DNA from: Pseudoalteromonas luteoviolacea NCIMB 1942
GTDB taxonomy: Bacteria > Pseudomonadota > Gammaproteobacteria > Enterobacterales > Alteromonadaceae
Reading direction: 5' to 3'
DNA length: 50,896 bases
Assembly (NCBI RefSeq): GCF_001625595.1
Contig: NZ_AUXT01000113.1
Coordinates: 1-50,896, forward strand
Numbering within the stretch: the stretch's first letter is position 1; every line of letters begins with the position of its first letter. Below, piece after piece: positions 32,754 to 42,522 of this stretch. Position numbers and translations under genes: made by a program. Below the pieces are notes generated by a model. It made no database searches and was not told the origin of the DNA. It saw only the letters and a program-made list of their open reading frames with translations.

Positions 32754-33458
32754 ATGTCAAACATTGAACTAAAAAAAGTGCTAATTGCGTTGGATTATGA
32801 TGACGAAAGTGCGGCATTAGAATTTGTTTCTCAACTGTCTCCGAATGAGTGTCGTCTTAAAGTTGGCAAAGAAATGTTTACCTACTTTGGACCTCAATTC
32901 GTTAAAAAACTTGTTGATCTTGGGTTTGATGTATTTCTTGACCTTAAATTCCATGATATTCCTAACACGGTAGCAAAAGCGGTAACGGCAGCAGCTGAAT
33001 TAGGTGTATGGATGGTGAATGTACACGCTAGTGGCGGAACAGAAATGATGTCAAAAGCAAAAGAAGCCTTAGCTCAGTATGGTGACAAAGCGCCTCTTTT
33101 AATTGCAGTAACTGTTTTGACAAGTATGGATCAAGCACAATTGAGTAAGTTGGGTGTAGAAAAAACGCCTCAAGAGCAAGTTTTGTATTTAGCTAAACTA
33201 GCTAAAGAGGCAGGCTTAGATGGTGTTGTTTGTTCTGCACAAGAGGCTGAGTCTTTAAAAGCTGAGCTGGGTGAAGAGTTTAAGTTAATTACACCAGGCA
33301 TAAGACCGGCAGGCAGTGATGCGGGAGATCAAAAGCGTATCATGACTCCAGAAAAAGCAATTGCAGCTGGGAGTGATTATTTAGTTGTTGGCCGTCCAAT
33401 TACAAAGGCTGAAGATCCTGCACAGGCACTTAGAGCAATCAACACAAGCATAGCTTAA
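32754..33458 (+). CDS. pyrF: Orotidine 5'-phosphate decarboxylase
   Basis: Last step of UMP synthesis. 234 residues with the TIM-barrel catalytic array [11 protein letters not shown] (the Asp-Lys-x-x-Asp signature) at about residue 62, [17 protein letters not shown] and the phosphate-binding TPGIRPAG / VVGRPIT blocks. The ATG at 32754 has AAGG 9 bases upstream; the frame is open a further 10 codons but without a ribosome binding site. Probably cotranscribed with lapB. Confidence 0.97.
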   Translation: MSNIELKKVLIALDYDDESAALEFVSQLSPNECRLKVGKEMFTYFGPQFVKKLVDLGFDVFLDLKFHDIPNTVAKAVTAAAELGVWMVNVHASGGTEMMSKAKEALAQYGDKAPLLIAVTVLTSMDQAQLSKLGVEKTPQEQVLYLAKLAKEAGLDGVVCSAQEAESLKAELGEEFKLITPGIRPAGSDAGDQKRIMTPEKAIAAGSDYLVVGRPITKAEDPAQALRAINTSIA

Positions 33459-33478
33459 ATACATACTTCTTTCTATTT

Positions 33479-33512
33479 ATGCCATTGTATAAAGTCATAC
33501 ATTGGCATTTTA
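33479..33512 (+). terminator. Terminator-like hairpin of pyrF
   Basis: 12-bp imperfect stem ATGCCATTGTAT / ATACATTGGCAT with one T-T mismatch and a 6-base loop, then TTTT. It lies 20 bases past pyrF and separates it from the photolyase operon. Confidence 0.65.
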
Positions 33513-33618
33513 AAATCTGAACACTTCTCCTTAATTTTGATCTGCCGCTAATCTATATACTTATTTCCTACGTATTGAGCATTGTTAAATAGCATTATCG
33601 AATGGGTATTACTACACA

Positions 33619-34941
33619 ATGAAAACAGCCCTCTACTGGTTCACAGAAGATCTGCGTATAAATGATAATATTACGTTAAACGCCACATTGTATGCATGTG
33701 ACAAGATACTATTTGTCTTTGTTTTAGATGAAAGGCTGCTAAAACCAACTAACTACAATCACGCGCAGGTAGGAGTTAGTAAATTACAGTTTATAAAAGA
33801 GTCCCTGTTAGACTTGTCAGAACAATTGCAGCAGCTTGGTTACGAGTTACTTGTTTTACGTGGTGACACAAACGCTGTTTTAAAAAAACTTGTACACACT
33901 TTTGATGTTGACGTAGTTGGCTGCCACTATTCTAGTGGACTACAAGAGAGACAAAATCTATTAAGGTTGAAGGCGCAGCTTCCGAAATTGCGCTTTATAT
34001 GCCAAAACAATAATTTACTGTTTGGCAGTAAACAGATTGAAAGCAACGCGTTAAGCGGGTCATTCTCTAAGTTTCGTAAAAAAACTGCGCATACAGTTGT
34101 GTATGAGCCAGTTGACAGTGCGCTTTCTGATACGCTTCCCATGCCATTAAATAGTAGCGTAGGTGGGTTAGTACAGTGGGACTTGAACGAAGAAGTCGGT
34201 GGAGAAAATAACACTGCTGTCTTTCGAGGTGGTGAGTCAGAAGCATATTGCTTGATAGAAAGGTATTTTAAATCAAATGCTGCTTTGCAATATAAAGAAA
34301 CGCGTAACGAGCTTGATGGTTACGACAACTCCACCAAGTTCAGCCCGTATTTAGCTTCGGGCAATATTTCCCCAAGGCAAATAGTGGCTCGCTTAAAACG
34401 TTGCGAACAAATACACGGTGCCAATGACTCAACATATTGGATATTCTTTGAGTTGCTGTGGAGAGAATTTTTTCATCATAAAGCAATGATAAAGGGCAGT
34501 AAATTGTTCGAATTCTCTGGGGAAGCAGGCAAGCGCCCTCTGACAACGTATTATCCACAGCGATTTTTAGGCTGGTGCAGTGGAGACACGGTATATCCAT
34601 TGGTTAATGCATTAATGCGAGAGTTAAACTCTACGGGGTTTATGTCAAACCGTGGACGACAAATTGTAGCCAGCTGCTTAGTCAATGAATTACAAGTAGA
34701 TTGGCGCTATGGAGCCGCTTACTTCCAACAACAGCTCATAGATCATGACGTCGCGTCAAATTGGGGGAATTGGCAATACATTGCAGGAGTTGGTGACGAT
34801 CCAAGAGGAGGTAGACACTTTAATATCGACAAGCAAACCGAAATGTATGACCCTAAAGGGGAGTTTGTTCGTAAATGGTTAACAAACAGCCCTGTTGTCA
34901 ATACAGAAGTTGATATGGCCGATTGGCCTCAAGAGGTCTAA
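33619..34941 (+). CDS. Cryptochrome, DASH family
   Basis: FAD and antenna-binding protein of the cryptochrome/photolyase family, Cry-DASH branch, which repairs CPDs mainly in single-stranded DNA and may sense blue light. 440 residues. N-terminal Rossmann-like photolyase domain (ALYWFTEDLRINDNITL, VFVLDERLLKP) and C-terminal FAD domain with TKFSPYLASGNISPRQIV, LLWREFFHHKA, TGFMSNRGRQIVASCL, LQVDWRYGA and DVASNWGNWQYIAGVG followed by the DASH hallmark DPRGGRHFNIDKQTEMYDP. First gene of a four-gene operon; 4 bases separate it from the next start. No LexA box was seen upstream. Confidence 0.92.
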   Translation: MKTALYWFTEDLRINDNITLNATLYACDKILFVFVLDERLLKPTNYNHAQVGVSKLQFIKESLLDLSEQLQQLGYELLVLRGDTNAVLKKLVHTFDVDVVGCHYSSGLQERQNLLRLKAQLPKLRFICQNNNLLFGSKQIESNALSGSFSKFRKKTAHTVVYEPVDSALSDTLPMPLNSSVGGLVQWDLNEEVGGENNTAVFRGGESEAYCLIERYFKSNAALQYKETRNELDGYDNSTKFSPYLASGNISPRQIVARLKRCEQIHGANDSTYWIFFELLWREFFHHKAMIKGSKLFEFSGEAGKRPLTTYYPQRFLGWCSGDTVYPLVNALMRELNSTGFMSNRGRQIVASCLVNELQVDWRYGAAYFQQQLIDHDVASNWGNWQYIAGVGDDPRGGRHFNIDKQTEMYDPKGEFVRKWLTNSPVVNTEVDMADWPQEV

Positions 34942-34945
34942 CGTT

Positions 34946-36394
34946 GTGCCCATTAATATTGTCTGGTTGAAAAGAGATCTTAGGTTGACTGATCATCAAG
35001 CATTATTTAACGCCGCGCAACATGATGAACCTATTCTCCTTTTCTATTGCTTTGAACCTATTGCACTACACGACAAACACTCATCAATGCGACACTTTCA
35101 GTTTATTGCGCAGTCATTGCTTGATATTAAATCGAGATTGCCCGATGGCGCGCTTTACTGTGCATACGGAGATTGCGTGGAAGTGTTAGAACAAATTCAA
35201 GCATCTGTAGGCATTAATGAGGTTTTTAGTCATCAAGAGATTGGCCTTTCATACACTTTTGAGCGAGACAAACAAGTTGCAAAATGGTGCGACTCAAAAG
35301 GCGTAGTCTGGTATGAATACCCTCAAGGTGCTGTTGTAAGAGGACTTCGAGCAAGAACCAATTGGGATAAAAATTGGCAAAAAACGATGCGTGATTCAGC
35401 ACTTGACGTCGATATCGAACAAGTTAATTTCTTTAACGAAAAGCATAGATTAAACAATCATGTCGATCTGGATTTTTTTATTCGCACACAGACAAATAGA
35501 GGGTTTCAAACTGGTGGAGAGGGAATTGGGCGGCAAGTTTTAGCGTCTTTTTTTGAAAGTAGGGGCAAGGAGTATGCGTATTCTTTGTCGAGTCCTGAAA
35601 AGGCTGTCGAACATTGCTCTCGGCTTTCAACCTACCTTGCTTGGGGCAATTTGAGTTTACGTCAAGTCTATCAAGAAGTACTCAAAAACTGGAAAAAGCC
35701 ATATTGGCGCAAAACACTCATTGCTTTTACTTCTAGGCTTCACTGGCATTGCCATTTTATTCAAAAATTTGAAAGTGAGTGTGACATGGAGTTCAGGTGT
35801 GTGAACCGAGCCTATGAAAATATGCCCAGAGTTACAGGGGATGCAGAGCATGAGAGGCTTGAGGCATGGAAAAGCGGCAATACTGGGATCCCAATGGTAG
35901 ATGCTTGTATGAGGAGCTTGATTGCAACTGGTTATCTTAATTTTCGCATGCGCGCAATGCTCGTGAGTTTCTTGTGCCATCATTTAGAGCTGGATTGGCG
36001 CACAGGTGTAGCCCATTTGGCGAGGTTATTTCTAGATTTTGAACCAGGGATACATTACAGCCAATTCCAAATGCAAGCAGGTGTGACTGGCATCAACACA
36101 ATCCGAATCTATAACCCAGTAAAGCAAGGTGAAGACAAGGACCCAGATGGTCACTTCGTTAAAAAGTGGGTTCCTGAGCTATCTGATATACCTGCACCAC
36201 TGGTACACAGCCCTTGGACTTTGACTGAAATGGAGCAGATGATGTATGGCATCGAACTTGGAGTAGATTATCCTTTACCAGTTGTAGACCTGAAAGAGAG
36301 CTATTCAAAAGCGCAAACATTACTTTGGCAGTGGAAAAAGCGTGTTGATGTAATCAGTGAAGCAAAGCGTGTTCTTTCAATTCATGTTAGGTAA
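34946..36394 (+). CDS. Photolyase/cryptochrome-family flavoprotein, class unresolved
   Basis: 482 residues of the FAD-binding photolyase superfamily but distinct from its two neighbours. N-terminal domain starts [18 protein letters not shown]; the C-terminal FAD domain has [68 protein letters not shown] and [20 protein letters not shown]. It lacks the DASH DPRGG block and the Fe-S cysteines. Start GTG at 34946 has AGAGGT 8 bases upstream; the frame is open further into the previous gene but that part is not conserved-looking. Could be a CPD photolyase or a signalling cryptochrome; I cannot decide. Five bases separate its stop from the DUF2256 gene. Confidence 0.82.
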   Translation: MPINIVWLKRDLRLTDHQALFNAAQHDEPILLFYCFEPIALHDKHSSMRHFQFIAQSLLDIKSRLPDGALYCAYGDCVEVLEQIQASVGINEVFSHQEIGLSYTFERDKQVAKWCDSKGVVWYEYPQGAVVRGLRARTNWDKNWQKTMRDSALDVDIEQVNFFNEKHRLNNHVDLDFFIRTQTNRGFQTGGEGIGRQVLASFFESRGKEYAYSLSSPEKAVEHCSRLSTYLAWGNLSLRQVYQEVLKNWKKPYWRKTLIAFTSRLHWHCHFIQKFESECDMEFRCVNRAYENMPRVTGDAEHERLEAWKSGNTGIPMVDACMRSLIATGYLNFRMRAMLVSFLCHHLELDWRTGVAHLARLFLDFEPGIHYSQFQMQAGVTGINTIRIYNPVKQGEDKDPDGHFVKKWVPELSDIPAPLVHSPWTLTEMEQMMYGIELGVDYPLPVVDLKESYSKAQTLLWQWKKRVDVISEAKRVLSIHVR

Positions 36395-36399
36395 TCGCA

Positions 36400-36546
36400 A
36401 TGCACAAAAAGCTTAATTTACCGACAAAAGTATGCGTTATTTGTCAAAGGCCGTTCTCATGGCGAAAAAAGTGGCAAAGAGATTGGGAAAACGTGAAATA
36501 TTGTTCTAAGCGTTGTGCTGGGAAAAGTAAAAAAGAGGCTGATTAG
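36400..36546 (+). CDS. DUF2256 small zinc-ribbon-like protein
   Basis: A 48-residue protein with the DUF2256 pattern: [20 protein letters not shown] followed by [11 protein letters not shown]. Four cysteines C12, C15, C35 and C39 (CxxC and CxxxC) could hold a zinc ion. Very basic. It lies between two photolyase genes with gaps of 5 and 3 bases. DUF2256 genes are repeatedly found beside cryptochrome/photolyase genes, and function is unknown; the position suggests a role with these flavoproteins or with damaged DNA, which is inference. Confidence 0.85.
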   Translation: MHKKLNLPTKVCVICQRPFSWRKKWQRDWENVKYCSKRCAGKSKKEAD

Positions 36547-36549
36547 AAA

Positions 36550-38121
36550 ATGGTAGATAAGTACAAAACGCTCAGACTTATATTAGGCGACCAATTGAAT
36601 GCCAGCCATTCTTGGTATACAAATAAAAATGATGACACACTCTATGTGATAGCCGAATTGCATCAAGAGACGAGTTACGTAAAACATCATGTCCAAAAAG
36701 TTTGTGCATTTTTTGCGGCTATGCAGGCGTTTAGCCACGCGTTAATAAAAGTAGGACACAAGGTTTCTTATTTGACTTTGGATGATACAAAGCATTACAC
36801 GCAACTACCAGCGTTACTCAATAGCCTGATAGAGAAGCACAAAATAGAGTTATTTGAATATCAGTTACCGGATGAGTATAGACTTCGTTCTCAATTGAGC
36901 GAATTTCGAAATAAGCTCAGTATTGCCTCTAACGCTTATGAAACCGAACATTTTTATCTATCAGATAGCGAGCTAGGCAGCTATTTTAAAGCGGGTAAGA
37001 AGCATCGACTAGAAGCGTTTTATAGAAAAATGCGCACTCGGTTTAATATCCTTATGGAAGGTGAACACCCTCTAGGAGGTGAGTGGAACTTTGATAGCAA
37101 AAATCGCAATAAGTTGAGGCAAAACGATTTGTCAGAGATCCCCGAGCCGCTTGTGTTTGCGAATGATGTAAGTGACATAGGGGAAAGGCTCAAGCGACAC
37201 AATGTGAGTACTTTCGGTGCATATCACGAACAGCTTTTATGGCCTATCAATAGAGTACAAGCAAGAGAGTTGATTTTGGCATTCTGTAAAACACAGTTGT
37301 CGAAGTTTGGTTTTTTTCAAGATGCGATGACTTGTAACGCCGATGACATGTACACACAAAAGCAATGGAGCTTATATCATTCTAGGCTATCTTTTGCACT
37401 AAATAGTAAGATCATCAGTCCAGCCTTTGTAGTGGATACGGTAATTAATTATTATTATGATCATACTAACGAAGTCGATATCGCACAGATTGAGGGATTT
37501 GTTCGTCAGATCATCGGCTGGCGAGAGTTTGTTCGGGGGATTTATTGGGTAAATATGCCAGAATATGCCCAGTTAAATGCAATGGGGGCAGAGCGCGAAT
37601 TACCTCGTTGGTTCTGGACCGGTGAGACAAAAATGAACTGTCAAAAACACGCCATTAAGCAATCATTAGATTACGCCTATGCTCATCATATTCAAAGGCT
37701 TATGGTCACGGGTAACTTTTGCTTGATAGCAGGGATCGATCCGAGACAGGTAGATGATTGGTATTTAGGAGTGTACATTGATGCCATTGAATGGGTAGAA
37801 ATGCCCAATACGCGAGGTATGAGCCAGTTTGCTGATGGCGGTATTGTAGCTTCTAAAGCGTACGCCGCTAGCGGGAATTATATCAATAAGATGAGCGACT
37901 ATTGTAGTTCATGCCACTATGATATCAAGTCTGTAGATGGCCAAAATGCGTGCCCTATGAACTCTATGTATTGGCATTTTATGACAAGCCATGAAGCAGA
38001 GTTTTCTAAAAACCCTCGTAACAAGATGATCTATTCAAGTTGGAACAAAAAGCAGCCAGAGCAAAGAGAGAAAACTCTATCGAGGGCAATGGGTTATCTA
38101 AATTCGTTGTCAGATTTATGA
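36550..38121 (+). CDS. Fe-S bacterial (6-4) photolyase / cryptochrome (FeS-BCP)
   Basis: 523 residues, PhrB/CryB class, which repairs (6-4) photoproducts using FAD, a lumazine antenna and a [4Fe-4S] cluster. N-terminal RLILGDQLNASHSWY is the class signature. The four cluster cysteines are at 364 (KMNCQKH), 452, 455 (YCSSCHY) and 468 (NACPMNSMYW); their spacings of 88, 3 and 13 equal those of Agrobacterium PhrB (350, 438, 441, 454). FIGWREFVRG-type and HHIQRLMVTGNFCLIAGIDP blocks also match. Last gene of the operon; its stop abuts that of the convergent hypothetical gene. Confidence 0.92.
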   Translation: MVDKYKTLRLILGDQLNASHSWYTNKNDDTLYVIAELHQETSYVKHHVQKVCAFFAAMQAFSHALIKVGHKVSYLTLDDTKHYTQLPALLNSLIEKHKIELFEYQLPDEYRLRSQLSEFRNKLSIASNAYETEHFYLSDSELGSYFKAGKKHRLEAFYRKMRTRFNILMEGEHPLGGEWNFDSKNRNKLRQNDLSEIPEPLVFANDVSDIGERLKRHNVSTFGAYHEQLLWPINRVQARELILAFCKTQLSKFGFFQDAMTCNADDMYTQKQWSLYHSRLSFALNSKIISPAFVVDTVINYYYDHTNEVDIAQIEGFVRQIIGWREFVRGIYWVNMPEYAQLNAMGAERELPRWFWTGETKMNCQKHAIKQSLDYAYAHHIQRLMVTGNFCLIAGIDPRQVDDWYLGVYIDAIEWVEMPNTRGMSQFADGGIVASKAYAASGNYINKMSDYCSSCHYDIKSVDGQNACPMNSMYWHFMTSHEAEFSKNPRNKMIYSSWNKKQPEQREKTLSRAMGYLNSLSDL

Positions 38122-38418
38122 TCACTGATGCTCAAAGTAAATTCTGTAAGTACTCGACCAAATCGGAAAATCGACATGGGTCGCGTAACAAATAAAGTCT
38201 TGAGCATCTGTATTACTAACATCAAGTAAATATTGTATCCTTTCCATTTGGCTTTGCTCTAATTGGCTGTGTACAAAGTTATTTTCTAGCGATGTCACGT
38301 TTAAGTTTGGAAACTCTGGGAAGCGTTCGGTCCACATGTCACTGGCTCTTAATTTACCCTTCTCAACTTTTTGATTATTGTGATAGCAATCAATGTTGAC
38401 GGTACTACAACAGATCAA
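38122..38418 (-). CDS. Hypothetical protein
   Basis: 98-residue frame from a TTG; the first ATG would give about 71 residues (from 38337). No recognised family. No signal peptide or membrane segment is clear; it is acidic-to-neutral with several aromatic residues near the C-terminus (WSSTYRIYF). It is in the same reading frame as the next upstream ORF (38437-39012), separated by two TAG codons (38428-38430 and 38437-38439), so it might be the 3' part of one broken gene. Coding status uncertain. Confidence 0.4.
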   Translation of the reverse strand: MICCSTVNIDCYHNNQKVEKGKLRASDMWTERFPEFPNLNVTSLENNFVHSQLEQSQMERIQYLLDVSNTDAQDFICYATHVDFPIWSSTYRIYFEHQ

Positions 38419-38436
38419 TCTGTTTTTCTAATAGAA

Positions 38437-39012
38437 CTAGCATAGTAAGCTTTTTAACAGGGTTTTTATGGAAAGGCTTGTGGAGCTGCATGGACTATTT
38501 TGATTCAATGGGTTGACCACTTCATCTGGGTTATTAAATACAAATGTGACATTGCAATTATGTGTCGGAAGTGGTTCAAACACGAGGCCTGAATTACTAG
38601 GAGAGTATGTACTAAATGAGTCTAAAAATCCGTTAGTCGAATACTCCTTGGAAACACTAAGAGTAAACGCCTGTGACTCTAGTTTACTGTCACGGGTAAT
38701 ATTTGTCGGTGATTCAAAGTCTTCAGGGTGGGGATGAGTATAAAATTGGACAAATGGTATTGCGCCGGCTTCCCGTTTAATTCCAGATTTACTAATTAAT
38801 GCAGTTTCTTGCAAAAAATTCGGGTCGTTCTTATTTTGACGCAAAATGTAAATACAAAATACCTCGTCTACGCTGAACTTTAGAAACGCTTTCGCAGCAT
38901 AGTAAAGCTGTGCTTTTTTATCCTGTTCCCGTGGGTGCGATCGAGGGTTTTTATTTCGTCGAAGATTAAACGCTTTAATTGCGCATGACTTTTCGCGTGT
39001 TGTTTTAAGCAC
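38437..39012 (-). CDS. Hypothetical protein with HPHP motif
   Basis: 191 residues from a GTG start; no ATG or clear ribosome binding site is present. No family recognised. The N-terminus (1-37) is strongly basic; a middle part FLKFSVDEVFCIYILRQNK looks like a folded beta-alpha segment. It contains FVQFYTHPHPEDFESP followed by an Asp, which faintly resembles the His-x-His ... Ser ... Asp pattern of JAB/JAMM or DUF4329-type hydrolases; this is a weak hint only. Ends with a Ser-rich stretch. See the neighbouring ORF for a possible continuation past two stops. Confidence 0.4.
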   Translation of the reverse strand: MLKTTREKSCAIKAFNLRRNKNPRSHPREQDKKAQLYYAAKAFLKFSVDEVFCIYILRQNKNDPNFLQETALISKSGIKREAGAIPFVQFYTHPHPEDFESPTNITRDSKLESQAFTLSVSKEYSTNGFLDSFSTYSPSNSGLVFEPLPTHNCNVTFVFNNPDEVVNPLNQNSPCSSTSLSIKTLLKSLLC

Positions 39013-39205
39013 TGAACAAATAGGTGAACGAATAGTTGAGTGAAAAATAAATACTGGTAAGATCAGATAGCTTTTTACCTACTTTTAAGTTAGATAATTG
39101 TTCCAAAAGAATATTTTTGTAATACTTTATTTGCAGTTGTGGCTGGTTTAGAAAAGGAAAAATGTCGGCTTAAAATGAGTTCGGTAATGTAAAGCTGGTT
39201 TTGAA

Positions 39206-39242
39206 GCAAAGCGAGTCATAAAATAAACTCGCTTTGCATTTT
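39206..39242. terminator. Hairpin between the siderophore receptor and hypothetical genes
   Basis: Perfect 11-bp stem GCAAAGCGAGT / ACTCGCTTTGC with a 10-base loop, followed on the plus strand by ATTTTT. It lies 17 bases past the stop codon of the receptor gene on the minus strand. Confidence 0.6.
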
Positions 39243-39258
39243 TGATTACTTATCTAAT

Positions 39259-41517
39259 TTAAAAGCTATATCTCGCAGAAAGTTTCCAGTTACGAGGCTC
39301 ACCCCATGTGACGGACCCACTCCATGGCGCTATATCATTGTGATAGCTTTTATCAAATACATTATCAACGTTTAGTGAAACGCTTAATGTGTCTGTCACA
39401 TCGTATCTTGCCATTAAATTGAATAAGGTGATAGATCCATGATCACGGCGTTCACGACCTTGAATATTAGGCCTGCCACTTTCAACCCAGTAACCATCTT
39501 TCCAATTCATACCAAAACCTACTGTCAAGCCTTCAACTAAGTCTGACGGTTGATAAGTTGTATATAGGTTGAATAGCTGTTTAGGTATATCCGAGTTTAG
39601 CTGCTCTCCGTCTTGATTTTCTGTTTTTGCGTAAGAGTAACCCGTATAAATATTAAATCCTGACGATACTTCTCCACTGAGCTCTAATTCAAGGCCACGC
39701 GTGGTACCTGTGTCAACTACAATTGTTGGGTTTATTTGGGTGCCTTTAAATTTGAAGCGACGGTCAAAAGCTGGATCATCTATTGCCTCGTTCATCTTGT
39801 TTGATTCGAATATTGCAAAAGAGAAGTTGAGTAAGCCTATTTCAGCTTTCAGTCCGGCCTCGAGGCTGTCGCCGATAATCGGACCGTGAAGCTTCATGTT
39901 TTTGTCATATTCTAACTGGGGTTCAAATGCATCAGAGTAACTTGCATACACACTGTATTCATCATTAACATCATAAATAATGCCGGCATAAGGCGTGGTT
40001 TCTATCTCTACTTGCTTTACAGTATGGGCGCTTACATCTATGCCATTTTTATCTTTGTTCTGGCCGTATTCTTTATACTCCCAGTCGGTTCTTCTTGCAC
40101 CGAAGATTGTTTTTAGGTTGTCTGTAAGAGATATGCGAGTCGCAAAGTAAACGCCGCTACTTACATGTGTTTCGAGCCTGTTCGGGTGAGTATCACTGAA
40201 TGGGTAATGAGGAACGTCACCAGTCCATGTGAAATAATTTATTTTATTGAGTTCACCAATTTGGACTTCTTCTTGCCTATGCTCGTTACCAATATACGTT
40301 CTTTCGCGGTCGAAGCTATTGTAGCCAACAATGAGGTCATGCTCTTGCCCTAGGAACTCAAAGCTACCTTGTAAGTTGATGTCAAAAGTTCTTTGAACAT
40401 CTTTAGAGCTACTAATAACGGCGCTAAATCCAAAGCCATCATCGGTAAATCCATCTTGATTATAATAACCATTCTCATATAGGAAAAAGAGCTTGCCACC
40501 TTCCATATCTATGGTGTTATATGTAGCGATTGAGTTTAATTGCCACCCATTATCAAAACCATGACTGAGCGATGCGAAATACGTATTTTCTTCCAGTGGC
40601 CAAGCACTATTTTTAGCAGTTAAACCGGTGTCACTTCTTTTGGGGTTGAATAAACTGCCGTCAGCATAGTAATAGGGCGCTGCGTGGGAGTTAATAACGC
40701 CACGAGACGCAGTATCGGCATACTCATAACCAACACGTACAAGTGTAGTGTCTGTTAAGTCACCTTCAGCCGTAGCATAAATAGAGGTTTTTTCTTGGCC
40801 ATACCTATCGACAAATGAATCTCTATCGTAATGTGCTGCTGCCAATCTACCTCGGACGCTACCATCACTACTTAACGGTGTGGAGATATCTAACTCAACT
40901 CGCTCATTGTTCCAACGACCCGTCATTACACCAATATGGCCTTTTAGTTCCTTACTAACCGCGCGCTTTCGCACTAAATTGATAGTGGCTGTAGGAGAGC
41001 CTATACCAGTCATTAGACCATTGGCACCACGCAAAATCTCAACACGTTCGTAGGCAATAGAGTCGCCGTTAATGTCGGCTCGACGCCCACCAGGGAACTG
41101 CTGAACTCCGTCTATTTGAATAAGGTTGACGTTGTCACCACGAACAATAAACTGCGTACGGTCTTGGCTACGGCCACTATTGGCATATACACCAGTCGTG
41201 TGCTGTAACACATCTTTAATATTGATTGATTTCCAATCTTCTAATTGTTGCTGAGTAATAACGGATACCGATTGCGGCGTTTCTTTTAATGACAAGATCA
41301 TCTTAGTTGCAGATTTAGTTGCTGCGTCTGAATAATTACCGACTGTTGAAGCCGTCACATAGATACGCTCGATTTCATTTGCGGACTGAGCCTCGTCAGA
41401 GGTAATTTCAGCAAAAGTATGTGTACTAGCCATCACCGTTGATAGTGCGATGGCAATTGGCCCAAGGCGAAGAGTGGGGCGTTTTTGAAGAGAAGTTCGT
41501 AGTTTTGAATTGTCCAT
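39259..41517 (-). CDS. TonB-dependent siderophore receptor
   Basis: Outer-membrane beta-barrel that imports ferric siderophores with TonB energy. 752 residues. Signal peptide 1-36 (LRLGPIAIALSTVMASTHTFA); a TonB-box-like IERIYVTAS follows; plug domain with LKETPQSVSVITQQQLED, DVLQHTTGVYA, FIVRGDNVNLIQIDGVQQFPG and YERVEILRGANGLMTG; barrel ends in the expected aromatic KLSARYSF. The plug resembles the FpvA/FhuE/FoxA (pyoverdine-, coprogen- or ferrioxamine-type) group, but the ligand cannot be fixed. A Fur box lies 109 bases upstream. No siderophore synthesis gene or TonB-ExbBD is in the window, so it may take up foreign siderophores. Confidence 0.92.
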   Translation of the reverse strand: MDNSKLRTSLQKRPTLRLGPIAIALSTVMASTHTFAEITSDEAQSANEIERIYVTASTVGNYSDAATKSATKMILSLKETPQSVSVITQQQLEDWKSINIKDVLQHTTGVYANSGRSQDRTQFIVRGDNVNLIQIDGVQQFPGGRRADINGDSIAYERVEILRGANGLMTGIGSPTATINLVRKRAVSKELKGHIGVMTGRWNNERVELDISTPLSSDGSVRGRLAAAHYDRDSFVDRYGQEKTSIYATAEGDLTDTTLVRVGYEYADTASRGVINSHAAPYYYADGSLFNPKRSDTGLTAKNSAWPLEENTYFASLSHGFDNGWQLNSIATYNTIDMEGGKLFFLYENGYYNQDGFTDDGFGFSAVISSSKDVQRTFDINLQGSFEFLGQEHDLIVGYNSFDRERTYIGNEHRQEEVQIGELNKINYFTWTGDVPHYPFSDTHPNRLETHVSSGVYFATRISLTDNLKTIFGARRTDWEYKEYGQNKDKNGIDVSAHTVKQVEIETTPYAGIIYDVNDEYSVYASYSDAFEPQLEYDKNMKLHGPIIGDSLEAGLKAEIGLLNFSFAIFESNKMNEAIDDPAFDRRFKFKGTQINPTIVVDTGTTRGLELELSGEVSSGFNIYTGYSYAKTENQDGEQLNSDIPKQLFNLYTTYQPSDLVEGLTVGFGMNWKDGYWVESGRPNIQGRERRDHGSITLFNLMARYDVTDTLSVSLNVDNVFDKSYHNDIAPWSGSVTWGEPRNWKLSARYSF

Positions 41518-42062
41518 AAAACCCTATTCCAGAAGAACAAAAAAAGCTGCAATAAACAGCGCAATCGATGTCAGTTATTCAAAAGATTAAAGTTAGAGTA
41601 ATTGTACCAACTTTGGGTCATAACTGATAATGGTTTGCATTATCGTTATAGTTTGTGCGAAGTCAAGACATATTGAGAAGAGAAAAAGTAATAATTGGCA
41701 TATATTAAGTTTTTAATAATTATAGACTTTTTTATATAAACTTTCTGTTTCTAGCTGCGTCTAATATTAAGGCCCATAGCAAACCGTAATTTGAGTGCCT
41801 AATAATATGCGCTTGGTACTTAGGTCAAACTGTAAGTTCACTTTGACTTAAAGTTACTAAAATTATGTCGAGCTAAAAGGGTGGAGGCGTCTATTTTATT
41901 TCTGTTGAATGCTTAACTTCTTGAAGGGCAGTCACAAGTATTTGCGAGTTACAACTTTTTTTTAGTCAATGGTTGTTTTTTGAACTCTCTTTGTTAGTCT
42001 TGTAGTGCTACTTTATATAGTACCTAATTTATTACCTAACTATAATTATAAGAAGATAAGCT
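41518..42062. other. Intergenic region with the siderophore receptor promoter
   Basis: 545 AT-rich bases between two divergent genes. It contains the Fur box (listed separately). I see no ORF and no strong hairpin in the rest. Confidence 0.5.
41626..41644 (-). promoter_or_regulatory. Fur box
   Basis: GATAATGGTTTGCATTATC: a perfect 7-5-7 inverted repeat matching 15 of 19 positions of the classical Fur consensus, with both outer arms identical to it. Located upstream of the siderophore receptor, predicting iron repression. Confidence 0.85.
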
Positions 42063-42434
42063 ATGGGAGATCTCTTTCTAAAGCAGCGTGAAAATTGGTG
42101 GGTTTGGATCGTATGGGGAGTTATTGGGTTATTATCAAGCAAGCTGTTGTTATCAATGTTAGATAATACGTGGTGGTCTTTGTTGGCGCCGATCACTATT
42201 TTGATAATTCTGACTGCTTGGATGAACTTTAACCGTCGATTTGATTTCATCAGAGCGCTGAAGATATTGATGCTGGTAGGGACCATATCTTTGATTCCGC
42301 TTTTTGAACAGCGATGGAGCAGCTGGGATCAGATGATACATATCGCTGTAGAGTCTGGTACTTTACTCATATCTTTACTGACAGTTAGCATAGTGTGTGC
42401 TTTGCTGGCCAAAAGGCCAAAGCAGTATTATTGA
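42063..42434 (+). CDS. Small membrane protein, unknown function
   Basis: 123 residues, not recognised. Three to four hydrophobic stretches: WWVWIVWGVIGLLSSKLLLSML, WWSLLAPITILIILTAWM, ILMLVGTISLIPLF and LLISLLTVSIVCALLA, so an integral inner-membrane protein. The N-terminus is Trp-rich. AGAAG lies before the ATG. It stands alone, between the Fur-controlled receptor (divergent) and tRNA-Ser. Confidence 0.6.
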   Translation: MGDLFLKQRENWWVWIVWGVIGLLSSKLLLSMLDNTWWSLLAPITILIILTAWMNFNRRFDFIRALKILMLVGTISLIPLFEQRWSSWDQMIHIAVESGTLLISLLTVSIVCALLAKRPKQYY

Positions 42435-42522
42435 GTATATATGTGGTGCAATAACAATTGCGAAATAGTCAAAAAATTACTTTACATAATTATTATTAGC
42501 AATTATTATGCGCGCCAAGAAC

